From: G051903925 sp051903925
GTDB lineage: Bacteria; Pseudomonadota; Alphaproteobacteria; Zavarziniales; Zavarziniaceae
Assembly (NCBI RefSeq): GCF_051903925.1
Contig: NZ_CP173678.1
Coordinates: forward strand, 930,001 to 994,000
Direction: 5' to 3'
Length of the DNA: 64,000 bases
Position 1 is the stretch's first letter. The number at the start of each line of letters is the position of its first letter. A program made the translations under genes and the position numbers. This document shows positions 32,646 to 41,817 of the stretch, in pieces. The notes beneath the pieces are model-generated. The model saw only the letters and a list, made by a program, of their open reading frames with translations. It was not told the DNA's origin and made no database searches.

Positions 32646-33434
32646 CTAGACGTCCAGGAAACCGGTGATCGCGGCCGCAACCTCGTCCAGCTTGTCCAGG
32701 TGCGGGGTGTGGCCGGCGCCATCGATGATCCGGACTTCGGAGCCGCGGATCTTTGCCCCGAAGTCGCGGGCATAGAGGCTGGGGACCAGGGCGTCGTCGG
32801 CGCCCCACAGGACCAGGGTTGGCGCCTTGATCCGGTGCAGGCGGCGGACCAGGCCGCGTTCCGGCACCGCCCACAGGAAGTGGGACACGCTGGCCAGAGC
32901 CGTCACCTTGGCGAGCGCCGCCTGGATCTGCGCCTCAGGATCCTCGGGCGGCTGGAGGCGCGCCTGGATATCGGGGCGCGCCGGATCGCCCAGGATGCGG
33001 CGGATCTGCGTTTCCGGCGGGACCAGCAGATAGTCCTCGACCGGCGCCTCGTCACGCCACAGGCCCAGGGCATCGATCAGGACCAGCTTGCGCACGCGGG
33101 CCGGGAACGCCGCCGCAAGCTCGGCCGCGACCATGCCGCCGAACGAATGGCCGACCAGGTCGACCTGGGTCAGGCCCAGGCGCTCGAAGAGTTCGTCATA
33201 ATAGAGGATCAGTTCATAGATCCCATCGACATGGCGCAACTCGTCCGGCTCGCTCGACCCGACATGGGCCGGGGCATAGACCCGCCTTCCGCTGGCGAGA
33301 CGGTCGAGCAGCGGGTCCCATTCCGGACCCAGCAGGCCATGCAGGAAGACGGTCGCGCGACCGTCGCCCTTGATCATCACGGGGTTGGGCTGGAACTCGT
33401 CGCTGATGGCGATCGACTGGATGGGCGCGCTCAT
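32646..33434 (-). CDS. Alpha/beta fold hydrolase
   Basis: The 262-residue protein starts at the ATG at 33434, sharing ATGA with the upstream monooxygenase stop. The nucleophile elbow is LVGHSFGG (Ser near residue 96). The oxyanion loop is FLHGLLGPEWD, the acid is in VLWGADDALVP, and the histidine is in DGAGHTPHLD. The substrate is probably an ester or C-C bond intermediate; specificity is not readable. It is co-transcribed with the luciferase-like gene. Confidence 0.92.
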   Translation of the reverse strand: MSAPIQSIAISDEFQPNPVMIKGDGRATVFLHGLLGPEWDPLLDRLASGRRVYAPAHVGSSEPDELRHVDGIYELILYYDELFERLGLTQVDLVGHSFGGMVAAELAAAFPARVRKLVLIDALGLWRDEAPVEDYLLVPPETQIRRILGDPARPDIQARLQPPEDPEAQIQAALAKVTALASVSHFLWAVPERGLVRRLHRIKAPTLVLWGADDALVPSLYARDFGAKIRGSEVRIIDGAGHTPHLDKLDEVAAAITGFLDV

Positions 33435-34684
33435 TCCGCGGCCTCCCGGCTTGGCGCCGCCACTTGGTTGCGCGTGGCGCCCTGCGGCCACCAATGGTCG
33501 ACGTAACCTTCCTTGTCCCAGATGTTGCGGATCCGGGGCAGCACCTTGTCCGCGAACAGGCGGGTGTTGTACTCGGTCAGTTCGCGGTCCATCGACTGGA
33601 TCTGCATGATGATCATCAGGTGGCCGACGCGCAGGTTGCGCACCGCCTCCTCAAGCCGGGCCGCGACGGTGTCCGGGCTGCCGCCGATCACGACCTGGTC
33701 CGTCTCGGTAAAGTCCTTCCACGTGGCGTTCGCCGGATCGGAATAGGTGGCGTTGAGTGCCTTGGCCCCCTTCCGCATGTTGTATTCCACGCTCTTCTTG
33801 GTCATGAAGCCGGGAATGGCCTGGAAGTGCGAGGGGATGTGCAGCGACTTCGTGTAGAAGTTGCGGATGTGCTTCAGGTAGAGCTTCTCGGCCATGGCGT
33901 CGGTATCGGCCACGACGACCAGCTGGGCAAAGCCGGCGCGATAGGGATTGTCGTCCAGGCCCGCCTTTTCGATCTGGTCCCAATAGCCCTGCATCATCGC
34001 CTTGCCGGCCTTGTGCCCGCCAAAGCTGAGATAGGAATAGGTGTAATCGTTGTCGGTCGCGAACTTCCACGTCTCGACCGAACCGCCGCCGGCCAGCCAG
34101 ACGGGCGGATGCGGGTTCTGCAGCGGCTTGGGCCACAGGTTGGCATAGCGCAGCTTGGTGAACTGGCCGTTGAAGGCGAAGGTCCCCTTGTGGGTCCACG
34201 CCTTCTTGATCAGGTCGTGCGCCTCGTAATAGCGGGGCCGGACCTGGGTCGGCGGAATGCCATAGCAGCCCACCGTGTCCATGGGCGAACCCACGGGGAA
34301 GCCGGCGACCAGCCGCCCGCCCGACAGGCAGTCCAGCAGGGCGAATTCCTCGGCCACCCGCATCGGCGGGTTGTAAAGGGGCAGGGTGTTGCCCAGCACG
34401 ACCAGCGCCGCATCCGAGTTGCGCCGGGCGAGGATCGAGGCGATCAGGTTGGGCGAGACGGGGAAGCCATAGGCGTTCTGGTGATGCTCGTTGATGCCGA
34501 GCCCGTCGAAGCCGACCTCGTCCGCGAGCTCCAGCTCCTCGACATTCCAGCGCAGGTACTTGGCGACCATCTTGGGGTCGCACAGCTCGTCAGTCGGGGG
34601 CGTGACCCAGACGCTCTCGTACTTCTTGTGGAAGTCATCGGGCAGGTCGCGGTAGCCCTGCATGTGGAACCAGATCGACTTCAT
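33431..34684 (-). CDS. LLM class flavin-dependent oxidoreductase
   Basis: The 417-residue luciferase-like monooxygenase has a bacterial luciferase TIM-barrel pattern (DEVGFDGLGINEHHQNAYG, GRLVAGFPVGSPMDT, VIGGSPDTVAARLEEAV). It uses FMNH2 and oxygen to oxidise an unknown organic substrate. It is coupled to the hydrolase by 4 bp. The AraC regulator is transcribed divergently 252 bp away and is its likely regulator. Confidence 0.92.
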   Translation of the reverse strand: MKSIWFHMQGYRDLPDDFHKKYESVWVTPPTDELCDPKMVAKYLRWNVEELELADEVGFDGLGINEHHQNAYGFPVSPNLIASILARRNSDAALVVLGNTLPLYNPPMRVAEEFALLDCLSGGRLVAGFPVGSPMDTVGCYGIPPTQVRPRYYEAHDLIKKAWTHKGTFAFNGQFTKLRYANLWPKPLQNPHPPVWLAGGGSVETWKFATDNDYTYSYLSFGGHKAGKAMMQGYWDQIEKAGLDDNPYRAGFAQLVVVADTDAMAEKLYLKHIRNFYTKSLHIPSHFQAIPGFMTKKSVEYNMRKGAKALNATYSDPANATWKDFTETDQVVIGGSPDTVAARLEEAVRNLRVGHLMIIMQIQSMDRELTEYNTRLFADKVLPRIRNIWDKEGYVDHWWPQGATRNQVAAPSREAAE

Positions 34685-34936
34685 GTGTCACCTCCCAGGC
34701 TTGGGCGTGTTGTTGTTGGCCACGGAATCGCCCCAGGAAACTGGAACCGCTTCCAGATTGGCATCTGCATTGCACAATGCCGGATGATGGCCCGGCGTTT
34801 TCTGGCGGGATCGGAACCACCGCCCGCGTGAACGGCGTTCTGTTCCTGCCCATGATGGCGATGATAGCTGGACCGGGCAGCGCCAAATTGACAGAATGCG
34901 CCGATTGATTGACCAATCGCGCCAGACGGGCCTGCC

Positions 34937-36007
34937 ATGGACCTGACCGCCGACATTGCCGCCGTGCGCCAGTTGCTGGCCTTCCTGGACCACCTGGACA
35001 TCGACTATCGGGCGTTGCGCGTGACAGGCCTGGACCAGGTGGCACAAAGCAGGGCGCCAAGGCTGACCGTCTCTGCCCGGCTGATCATCGAGTCGATGGC
35101 GGCGGCGGCCGACCTGACGCGACGTCCGGACCTGGCCATCCAATTCGCTGACTGGCTGAACCCGCGCGCCTTCGGTCCGCTGGCGGTGCTGGGCGACTAC
35201 TGCATGACCTATGCCGACCGTTACGGCCTGGGCCAGACCTATGGGCATATCGAGAACAACGCCTTTTCCGCCGACCAGGTGACGGAGGGCGATCTGGTCG
35301 CCCTGACCATGACCATGCGCCCGGCCCTGCGTCCCAAGGCGCACCAGTTCGTGGAGGGGGTGATTGCGCTGAACGTCCGCATGGCCCGCGTCATGCTGGG
35401 CCAGAACTGGGCGCCGGCCCGGATCGAGTTCGCCCACGACGCGCCGCCGACCACCCAGGCCCAGCGCAGCTTCTTCCGCTGCCCGGTCCGGTACGGGGCA
35501 GAGCGCAACGCCTATGTCATGCCCCTGGCCGACTTCCACCGGCCGCTGCCCCAGGGCAATCCCGACATGCTGCGTTTCCTGCAGGGGCATCTGTCGCGCC
35601 AGGACGGCGCCTGGCCATCCGATCTCAAGGGACAGGTGGAGATCCTGGTGACCGCCCAGCTGACGGACGGCGTCGACCTGCCACGGGTGGCGCGTCTGCT
35701 GGCCATGTCGCCCCGCACGTTGCAGCGGCGGCTGGCGCAGGAGGGGACGGACTTCGGCGCGATCCTGGCCTATGTCCGGATGCAGATCGTGCAGGAACAC
35801 CTGCTCCAGAAAGGCACGGCGGGCGCCGGCGGGGTCGACCGCCTGGCCCATCGCCTGGGCTTCTCCGAGGCCAGTGCCGCCTGCCGCTTCATCCGCAGCC
35901 AGACCGGGCAAAGCCTGCGCCGCCTGGCCACGGCGCACTTTCGCCACGGCCGGCCGATGTATCAGCGCAGCGCATTCATTAACGAGGAGAACGATGGCAA
36001 CGGATGA
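34937..36007 (+). CDS. AraC family transcriptional regulator
   Basis: The 356-residue protein has an N-terminal arabinose-binding-like (AraC_binding_2/OruR-type) sensor domain of about 200 residues. A C-terminal double helix-turn-helix follows: VARLLAMSPRTLQRRLAQEG, then RLGFSEASAACRFIRSQTGQ. It probably controls the divergent monooxygenase-hydrolase operon in response to its substrate. The stop overlaps the next start by 14 bp. Confidence 0.9.
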   Translation: MDLTADIAAVRQLLAFLDHLDIDYRALRVTGLDQVAQSRAPRLTVSARLIIESMAAAADLTRRPDLAIQFADWLNPRAFGPLAVLGDYCMTYADRYGLGQTYGHIENNAFSADQVTEGDLVALTMTMRPALRPKAHQFVEGVIALNVRMARVMLGQNWAPARIEFAHDAPPTTQAQRSFFRCPVRYGAERNAYVMPLADFHRPLPQGNPDMLRFLQGHLSRQDGAWPSDLKGQVEILVTAQLTDGVDLPRVARLLAMSPRTLQRRLAQEGTDFGAILAYVRMQIVQEHLLQKGTAGAGGVDRLAHRLGFSEASAACRFIRSQTGQSLRRLATAHFRHGRPMYQRSAFINEENDGNG

Positions 36008-36413
36008 GACGATCCGCTTAAGGCTGACGATCGGGGACCCGGTCGCGGGTGTCACCTACAGCCTTCAGGACAAGGCCAGCGCGGCCGTCGGCCCGGTCGT
36101 CGCGACCGAAGCGCCGCTGTCGTTCGATGTGCCGGTGCGCCTGTCGAAGGACGGACGGCTGACCGGCGACTTCGTCCGGCGGGAGGGGCCGGAGCGCCGC
36201 TTCGTCTACATCGCCATCGGCACACAGGCGGGCGAGACGGACACGCCATGGAGCCGGCGGGCCAAGATCGACGTCCACGACATCGCTCCGGCCCTGCTTC
36301 AGCAGGCCCTGGCCGGTGCCGTCCTGGAATGCCGCCTGCCCGGCCGCGCCAAGGACGGCGGCCCCGCCTGCGCCACGGTCAGGCCCCTCAAAGGATGGCA
36401 GGTTGTTGATTAA
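35994..36413 (+). CDS. DUF5990 family protein
   Basis: The 139-residue protein starts at ATG 35994 inside the AraC 3' end, with GAGGAG upstream. LRLTIGDPVAGVTYSLQDK, FVRREGPERRFVYIAIG and RRAKIDVHDI match DUF5990, small soluble alpha/beta proteins of unknown role. Translational coupling to the AraC gene is clear. The gap to the next gene contains repeat R6. Confidence 0.85.
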   Translation: MATDETIRLRLTIGDPVAGVTYSLQDKASAAVGPVVATEAPLSFDVPVRLSKDGRLTGDFVRREGPERRFVYIAIGTQAGETDTPWSRRAKIDVHDIAPALLQQALAGAVLECRLPGRAKDGGPACATVRPLKGWQVVD

Positions 36414-36483
36414 GACGCTTTTATTGCTCTCGTGAACTCCCCGCTGCTGGTGCGTCCGTAGCAATTCAAGCACCTGCTTATCC

Positions 36484-36569
36484 CCGCTCATCCCGGCGAA
36501 GGCCGGGATCTAGGGTCACGCAGGACGGCGCTTGTGGCTCTGGATCCCCGCCTTCGCGGGGATGAGCGG
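36484..36569. repeat. Inverted repeat R6 (CCTTCGCGGGGATGAGCGG family)
   Basis: The left arm starts CCGCTCATCCCGGCGAAGG (36484). The right arm ends CCTTCGCGGGGATGAGCGG (36569) and is its imperfect complement over about 29 bp. The intervening 28 bp are unstructured. This sequence type is scattered in many proteobacterial genomes (from memory). It is unrelated to the TCGAGACG family. Confidence 0.75.
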
Positions 36570-36593
36570 TGTGGAGTGGCGGAGCCGTCGGGT

Positions 36594-37265
36594 TCAGGCC
36601 AGGGTCCAGATCGGGTCCTTGATTGTTGCCAGGAAGGCGGCATGGGCCTCAAGCTCCTCAGGACTGGGAGCAAAGACGCGGGGCGGACGGATCGTGACGC
36701 TGGTCGCCACCGTCAGTTCGAGCAATTCCTCGGCCTCCAGGCCAAGCCCGACCTGGCGGCCGCCCAGCAGCTCCAGATAGACCAGCGCCGTCAGCTCCGC
36801 GTCCAGCAGCGCGCCATGCAGCGTGCGGTGCGTGCGGTCGATGCGGAAGCGGTCGCACAGGGCGTCCAGGCTGACCCGCTGACCGGGGAACTTCCGTTGC
36901 GCCAGTTTCAGCGTGTCGATCGCGCGGTCCATGGGCAGGGTGGGGCGGCCCAGGCGCCGCAGTTCCGCGTTCAGGAAGCCCATGTCGAACGCAGCATTCT
37001 GGATCACCAGCGGATCGTCGCCGACGAATGCCAGGAAATCCTCGACCTCGTCCGCGAAGCGCTTGTGGCCGCTCAGGAATTCGCGGGTCAGGCCGTGCAC
37101 GGCCAGGGCGCCTGGCTCGCTGTCGCGCTCGGGGTCCAGATAGCGCTGGAAGACGCGGCCAGTGGGCAGGTGGTTGACCAGCTCGACACAGCCGATCTCG
37201 ACGATCCGGTCGCCGTTCAACGGATCGCGCCCGGTCGTCTCGGTATCCAGGACGATCTCACGCAC
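36594..37265 (-). CDS. dnaQ: DNA polymerase III subunit epsilon
   Basis: The 223-residue 3'-5' proofreading exonuclease starts at GTG 37265 (MREIVLDTETTG). ExoI motif residues D and E are in LDTETTG. ExoII is in QNAAFDMGFLN, and the C-terminal HRTLHGALLDAELTALVYLEL carries ExoIII histidine and aspartate. Overlaps coaE by 8 bp, giving the order maf-aroE-coaE-dnaQ usual near the alphaproteobacterial origin. Confidence 0.94.
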   Translation of the reverse strand: MREIVLDTETTGRDPLNGDRIVEIGCVELVNHLPTGRVFQRYLDPERDSEPGALAVHGLTREFLSGHKRFADEVEDFLAFVGDDPLVIQNAAFDMGFLNAELRRLGRPTLPMDRAIDTLKLAQRKFPGQRVSLDALCDRFRIDRTHRTLHGALLDAELTALVYLELLGGRQVGLGLEAEELLELTVATSVTIRPPRVFAPSPEELEAHAAFLATIKDPIWTLA

Positions 37266-37872
37266 GGGCCGCAACCTCGTCCAGTTCCTGGTGCAGGGCA
37301 GCCACGATCGCCTCGACCTGGGCATGGGCGTCGTCCAGGCCGCGATGCGTCTCGACGACGAAATGGGCCCGCTCGCGCTTGTGGGCGTCCGGCGTCTGGC
37401 GGGCCAGGATCTCCACCAGCTTTTCCTCGGTCATGCCCGGGCGGGCCAGGACGCGCTCCTTCTGCAGATCGGCGGGCGCGCTGACCACCACGATGCGGTC
37501 GACGCGGCCTTCGCCCTTGGTCTCGAACAGCAGGGGAATGTCCAGGACGACCAGCTTGTGCCCCTCGGCCTTGGCCTTGTCCAGGAAGGCACGCTGGCTT
37601 TCGCCGACCAGGACATGGACGATCGCCTCCAGCTTCTTCCACTGCTCCGGCTGGCCGGCAATGGCACGGGACAGGGCAGCCCGGTCGACTGCATCGTCGA
37701 CCACGACGCCGGGGAACGCCTCGCCCAGCGGGCCGACCGCCTTGCCTCCCTTGGCGTAGAGGGCATGGACCGCCGCGTCCGCGTCATAGACGGGCACGCC
37801 CAGCCTGGCGAACATCTTCGCCGTCTCGCTCTTGCCCATTCCGATGGAGCCGGTCAGGCCGATCTTCAGCAT
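37258..37872 (-). CDS. coaE: Dephospho-CoA kinase
   Basis: The 204-residue P-loop kinase phosphorylates dephospho-CoA at the 3'-hydroxyl to make CoA. The P-loop GSIGMGKSETA is at residues 9-19, DADAAVHALY binds substrate, and LLFETKGEGRVD lies in the lid region. It overlaps aroE by 7 bp and dnaQ by 8 bp. Confidence 0.95.
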   Translation of the reverse strand: MLKIGLTGSIGMGKSETAKMFARLGVPVYDADAAVHALYAKGGKAVGPLGEAFPGVVVDDAVDRAALSRAIAGQPEQWKKLEAIVHVLVGESQRAFLDKAKAEGHKLVVLDIPLLFETKGEGRVDRIVVVSAPADLQKERVLARPGMTEEKLVEILARQTPDAHKRERAHFVVETHRGLDDAHAQVEAIVAALHQELDEVAARA

Positions 37873-38723
37873 TTCGGTATGTCCCGTTCGACCAGGGCCC
37901 GCAGGTCCGGCGTCACCGTGACCTCCGTCCCGAACCACGCGGCAAAGCCGGGCCGTGCCTGATGCAGCAGCATGCCCAATCCGTCCACGACCCTGTGCCC
38001 GCGCGCCTGGGCCGCCGCCAGGAGCGGCGTCATGAGCGGTGTGTAGACGATGTCGGTGACCAGCGCCTGATGCGGCAGGGCGGCCAGGTCCAGGTCCAGC
38101 GCCGGCTGGCCCGCCATGCCCAGCGTCGTCGTGTTGACAAGCAGACCCGCCCCCTCCAGCGCCGCCGCCCGGTCCGCCCAGTCCACCACCCGGATCGCAC
38201 CGCCCAGGCTCTCGGCCAGTGCCTCCGCCCGCGCCCGGCCGCGATTGGCCAGGACGACCTGCGGCGCGCCCGCGTCCAGCAAGGCAACGATCACCGCCCG
38301 CGCGGCGCCACCGGCGCCCAGCACGACCGCCGGCACCGCCAGGTCGGCGCCGGGCGCCCGCTCGCGCAGGTTCTCGATGAACCCGAAGGCATCCGTATTG
38401 GTCGCCCGGATGCGGCCATCCGCTGTCACGACCAGTGTATTGGCCGCCCCGATCCGCCGTGCGACGGCGTCCACCTCGTCGGCACAGGCCAGCGCCGCCT
38501 CCTTGTGCGGGACGGTGACATTCGCCCCGCGGAAGCCGAGCAGGGGCAAGGCCCGCATCGCCTGTTCGAAATCCTGGGGCTGCACCGCCAGCGGGAGGTA
38601 GGCGCCGTCGATCCCGTAGGTCGCAAGCCAGTGATTGTGGATGAAGGGGGAGCGCGAATGGCCCACCGGCCAGCCCATCACGCCGGCCAGGCGGGCCTTG
38701 CCCGAAATGCGCTGAGACGTCAT
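37866..38723 (-). CDS. aroE: Shikimate dehydrogenase
   Basis: The 285-residue enzyme reduces 3-dehydroshikimate with NADPH. The N-terminal GWPVGHSRSPFIHN contains the substrate-binding serines. NVTVPHKEAAL carries the catalytic lysine, and VLGAGGAARAVIVALL is the NADP loop. It overlaps maf by 4 bp (ATGA), so it is part of a compact operon. Confidence 0.95.
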   Translation of the reverse strand: MTSQRISGKARLAGVMGWPVGHSRSPFIHNHWLATYGIDGAYLPLAVQPQDFEQAMRALPLLGFRGANVTVPHKEAALACADEVDAVARRIGAANTLVVTADGRIRATNTDAFGFIENLRERAPGADLAVPAVVLGAGGAARAVIVALLDAGAPQVVLANRGRARAEALAESLGGAIRVVDWADRAAALEGAGLLVNTTTLGMAGQPALDLDLAALPHQALVTDIVYTPLMTPLLAAAQARGHRVVDGLGMLLHQARPGFAAWFGTEVTVTPDLRALVERDIPKC

Positions 38724-39355
38724 GCCGGCAGGATAGCCCGCTCGCGCAGATAGGCCAGCAATGGCAGCAGCGGCATGCCCAGGATCGTGAACCAGTCGCC
38801 GTCGATCCGTTCGAACAGCTGGGCGCCCAGCCCCTCAACGCGATAGGCACCGACGCTGGCCAGCACCAGCTCGGACTCCTGCGTGATGTAGTGGTCCAGG
38901 AAAAGGTCGCTGAAGCGCCGCATGTGCAGGTCGGCATGCTGCACATGACGCCAGACCGGCACGCCACCCTGCGCCACGCACACGGCGGCGATCAGGCGGT
39001 GCGGCCGGCCGCGCAGCGCCTGCAACTGGGCCCGGGCATGGTCCAGGTCAGGCGGCTTGTCGAACAGGACGCCGTTGCATTCCAGGACCTGGTCGCTGCC
39101 GATGACGAAGGCGTCAGGCCGCCGCTCCGATATGCGGACCGCCTTCAGCTCCGCCAGCAGGGTTGCGATGTCGGTCGGACTGGCCTTCTCGGCCTGCAGG
39201 CTCTGCTTGATAGCCAGTTCGTCGATGCGGGCGGGCTCGATCGTGACGGCAACGCCCGCGGCGTGCAGCATCTGCGCCCTGGCCCGGCTGGCCGATGCCA
39301 GGATCACCTCGGGATGCGGGGCCGGCTGGTCGGCGCCCTCGCCCATCCGCGTCAT
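38720..39355 (-). CDS. maf: Maf family nucleoside triphosphate pyrophosphatase
   Basis: The 211-residue protein begins VILASASRARAQMLHAAGVA from residue 17, the Maf signature of house-cleaning nucleotide pyrophosphatases. VIGSDQVLECNG holds the catalytic aspartate. The YRVEGLGAQLFERIDGDW segment closes the family domain. Start at ATG 39355; upstream in-frame sequence is not conserved. It is the first gene of the maf-aroE-coaE-dnaQ run. Confidence 0.93.
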   Translation of the reverse strand: MTRMGEGADQPAPHPEVILASASRARAQMLHAAGVAVTIEPARIDELAIKQSLQAEKASPTDIATLLAELKAVRISERRPDAFVIGSDQVLECNGVLFDKPPDLDHARAQLQALRGRPHRLIAAVCVAQGGVPVWRHVQHADLHMRRFSDLFLDHYITQESELVLASVGAYRVEGLGAQLFERIDGDWFTILGMPLLPLLAYLRERAILPA

Positions 39356-39510
39356 GATGCGACCATCGGCGTGACCTTCGCTGCTGCGGGTGCCGCTTCT
39401 GCAATGCACGCTGTATGGTAAATTCGCGTGCGGTTGGCAAGCCGGGGGCCCGTGTCGGGGCATGTCGCGGCGCGGGGCAAACCTGAGGGGATCCGGATGG
39501 ACCGGATCCA

Positions 39511-40581
39511 GTGTGGATGATGAGCATCGAGCAGCCCGGCAATGCCTACCCGTCGGCCCCCGCAACAGGCCAGGACAGTCCCGATCCCTTCGATCGGGCG
39601 CGCGACCACGTGGTCAACCTGCTGATCAACCATGTCCTGGCCGACAGCTATTTCGCGTTCCAGCGCAACCGCAAGCCCTATCCCTTCGTCACGCCGGAAC
39701 GGCTCCTGCCGGGTTCGGGCCGGCCCGGCATCGAGCATCGCGAGCAGAACACGGCCTTCCTGATCCTGATCGACGGCAAGCTGCCGGACGCGCTGAACAA
39801 GCATTTCCGCCTGCGCAGCTCGAACATGGTGACGGCGGAGAACCTGAAGCGCATCGCCCCCTTTGTCCCCCTGTCGGGGTGGGATCCCAGCCATGGCGAC
39901 CTGCTGCATGGCGATGCCGAGACGATGCTGAAGCGACTGCTGGCGGTCGACTATGCCCTGCTGGCGGAACGCGACGGCGGGCCGCTGACCCTGACCCACC
40001 TGCATGTGAAGGTGGAGCGCCTGACCGACAACGCGATCAAGGAACTGGCCCAGCGCCTGGGCTTCATCGATCGCCGCCTGTTCGAGCATGGCGAGGCATT
40101 CGTCGATGCGCTGGAGGAGAAGTACTACGAATACTACGGCTTTCCAGCGCACTCCTCGGGCCGCAAGAGTGCTGCTGCGATGGCCGCGCAACTGCTGGGC
40201 GGCGCCGGCCTGCGCTATGCCGTGATCGTGTCGAACCAGGACGATGCCCGCCTGACCGTGCTCGAGACGGGCGACCGGATCAGCCAGTACATGCTGCTGC
40301 GGCTGGACCGCGAGGAATCCGCGCGCCTGCGCGCCCTGGCCGAGGGGCGCGGCCTGGGCGACGGCAGCGCGTTCGTCGTGCTGAAGGAATCGAGCGGGCA
40401 GCCGCTGGTGATCTATCGCACCACGCTGCGCCATTCGCGCCACGCGCGCTGCGCCAACCGGGCCCGCGCCCTTCAGCAGCTGGCCGAGCCCTGGCTGGAG
40501 GTCGCGGAGGAACACCTGATCCCCGTTCCGGGCCGCATCCCCGCGATCACCACGGCCCTGCCGTTCAGCTACAACCTCTAG
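39511..40581 (+). CDS. Protein of unknown function (356 residues) beside the origin
   Basis: The family is not recognised. The product is soluble, with no signal peptide or membrane helix. It has a helical N-terminal part (FDRARDHVVNLLINHVLADS), a middle section including LTHLHVKVERLTDNAIKELA, and a strand-rich later part (LRYAVIVSNQDDARLTVLE). The codon use looks native. The start may be GTG 39511 or the ATGs at 39517/39520. It is the only plus-strand gene between maf and ppsR. Nothing around it suggests a pathway. Confidence 0.75.
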   Translation: MWMMSIEQPGNAYPSAPATGQDSPDPFDRARDHVVNLLINHVLADSYFAFQRNRKPYPFVTPERLLPGSGRPGIEHREQNTAFLILIDGKLPDALNKHFRLRSSNMVTAENLKRIAPFVPLSGWDPSHGDLLHGDAETMLKRLLAVDYALLAERDGGPLTLTHLHVKVERLTDNAIKELAQRLGFIDRRLFEHGEAFVDALEEKYYEYYGFPAHSSGRKSAAAMAAQLLGGAGLRYAVIVSNQDDARLTVLETGDRISQYMLLRLDREESARLRALAEGRGLGDGSAFVVLKESSGQPLVIYRTTLRHSRHARCANRARALQQLAEPWLEVAEEHLIPVPGRIPAITTALPFSYNL

Positions 40582-40612
40582 GGTCGTCGCGCGGACCGCT
40601 GACTTGCCGGCA

Positions 40613-41572
40613 TCAGGCCAGCAAGGGCGGCGGCGGAGAGGCTTCGGTGCCGGTGCGGCGGTCGTGCAGGGAGAGGATGGCGGCGGCCGTCTCCTCGATC
40701 GAGCGGCGTGTCACGTCGATCACCGGCCAGCCACGGCGCAGGAACAGGCGCCGGGCGTCCGCCACCTCCCGCTTGACCGCCTCCAGGTCGACATAGTCGG
40801 TCTCGGTCTGCGCGTTCAGGGCCAGCAGCCGGTTGCGGCGGATCTGCACCAGGCGGTCCGGGCTGGTGGTCAGGCCGACCACCAGGGTACCGCCGGGCGC
40901 GATGGCGTCCAGGCCGGCGGGCAGCGGAACGCCCGGGACCAGCGCGACATTGGCCGCCTTGATCCCGCGATTGGCCAGATAGATGCAGGTCGGCGTCTTG
41001 GAGGTGCGCGAAATGCCGACCAGGACCACGTCGGCGGCCGACAGGTCATGCGTTGACTGGCCATCGTCATGGGCCATGGTGAAGTTCATCGCCTCGATCC
41101 GGCGGAAATAGCCGGCATCAAGCGCATGCTGCCGACCCGGCTGATTGCGCGCCTTGGCATCGAAGAACGAGCCCAGAGCGCCGATGATCGGGTCGAGCAC
41201 GGGGATGCATGGCACGTTCAGGCGCAGGCACGTTTCGGTCAGCAGGTCGCGCAGCTCGTGGTTCACCAGGGTGAACATCACCGCACCGGGGGCCTGGGTG
41301 ATGTCGGCCAGGATCCGTTCGAGCTGCTTGCGCGTACGCACCAGGGGATACAGCCGCTCCACGACCTCGACCCCTTCGAACTGGGAGACGGCAGCCTTGC
41401 TCATCGCGTTGAGCGTCTCGCCCGTCGCGTCGGAGATCAGATAGAGGTGGAAATGCCGCACGGTGACCTGACCATCAAGATCGAAGCCCGCCACGAATGG
41501 CGGGTATTGCGGGGATAACCACGCTCCCGATGCCTCGTCTTGCACCGGGTCGAAGGACGACACGCGATCCAT
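40613..41572 (-). CDS. ppsR: Pyruvate, water dikinase / PEP synthetase regulatory protein (RP001 homologue)
   Basis: The DUF299 bifunctional serine/threonine kinase and pyrophosphorylase regulates PEP synthetase or pyruvate phosphate dikinase. It has HLYLISDATGETLNAM near the N-terminus and VLVGISRTSKTPTCIYLANR as the P-loop-like region. From ATG 41572 it has 319 residues. The GTG at 41461 would give 282, closer to the family length, so the N-terminal 37 residues may not be translated. Its homologue RP001 flanks oriC opposite hemE in Rickettsia and Caulobacter, as here. Confidence 0.93.
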   Translation of the reverse strand: MDRVSSFDPVQDEASGAWLSPQYPPFVAGFDLDGQVTVRHFHLYLISDATGETLNAMSKAAVSQFEGVEVVERLYPLVRTRKQLERILADITQAPGAVMFTLVNHELRDLLTETCLRLNVPCIPVLDPIIGALGSFFDAKARNQPGRQHALDAGYFRRIEAMNFTMAHDDGQSTHDLSAADVVLVGISRTSKTPTCIYLANRGIKAANVALVPGVPLPAGLDAIAPGGTLVVGLTTSPDRLVQIRRNRLLALNAQTETDYVDLEAVKREVADARRLFLRRGWPVIDVTRRSIEETAAAILSLHDRRTGTEASPPPPLLA

Positions 41573-41778
41573 ACCGCATCTGCTCCCACGGTGGACAGGT
41601 TGCCGAACCCCCCGATACGCAGGGGATAACGCACATGGCCAGGCAGCCAATGTCACCAGTATGACGACTGTTCCCCGGACGCGCCGGTGACGGAATGCCG
41701 CGGTGCAACACGACCTGTCCCCAGACTTGTCCACGCCGTGCGCCGGGCCGTCGGATCATCCCCATTTCTGTCCCCCCC

Positions 41779-41815
41779 GCCTGTGGATTTTCGGGGATCA
41801 CCGCTATCCACAGGC
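41779..41815. promoter_or_regulatory. Inverted pair of DnaA boxes in oriC
   Basis: GCCTGTGGAT (41779-41788) and ATCCACAGGC (41806-41815) form a perfect 10-bp inverted repeat. The plus-strand box CTATCCACA (41804-41812) matches TTATCCACA at 8 of 9 positions, and the minus-strand box AAATCCACA (41782-41790) at 7 of 9. It lies immediately left of the AT-rich unwinding candidate. Confidence 0.7.
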
Positions 41816-41817
41816 CC

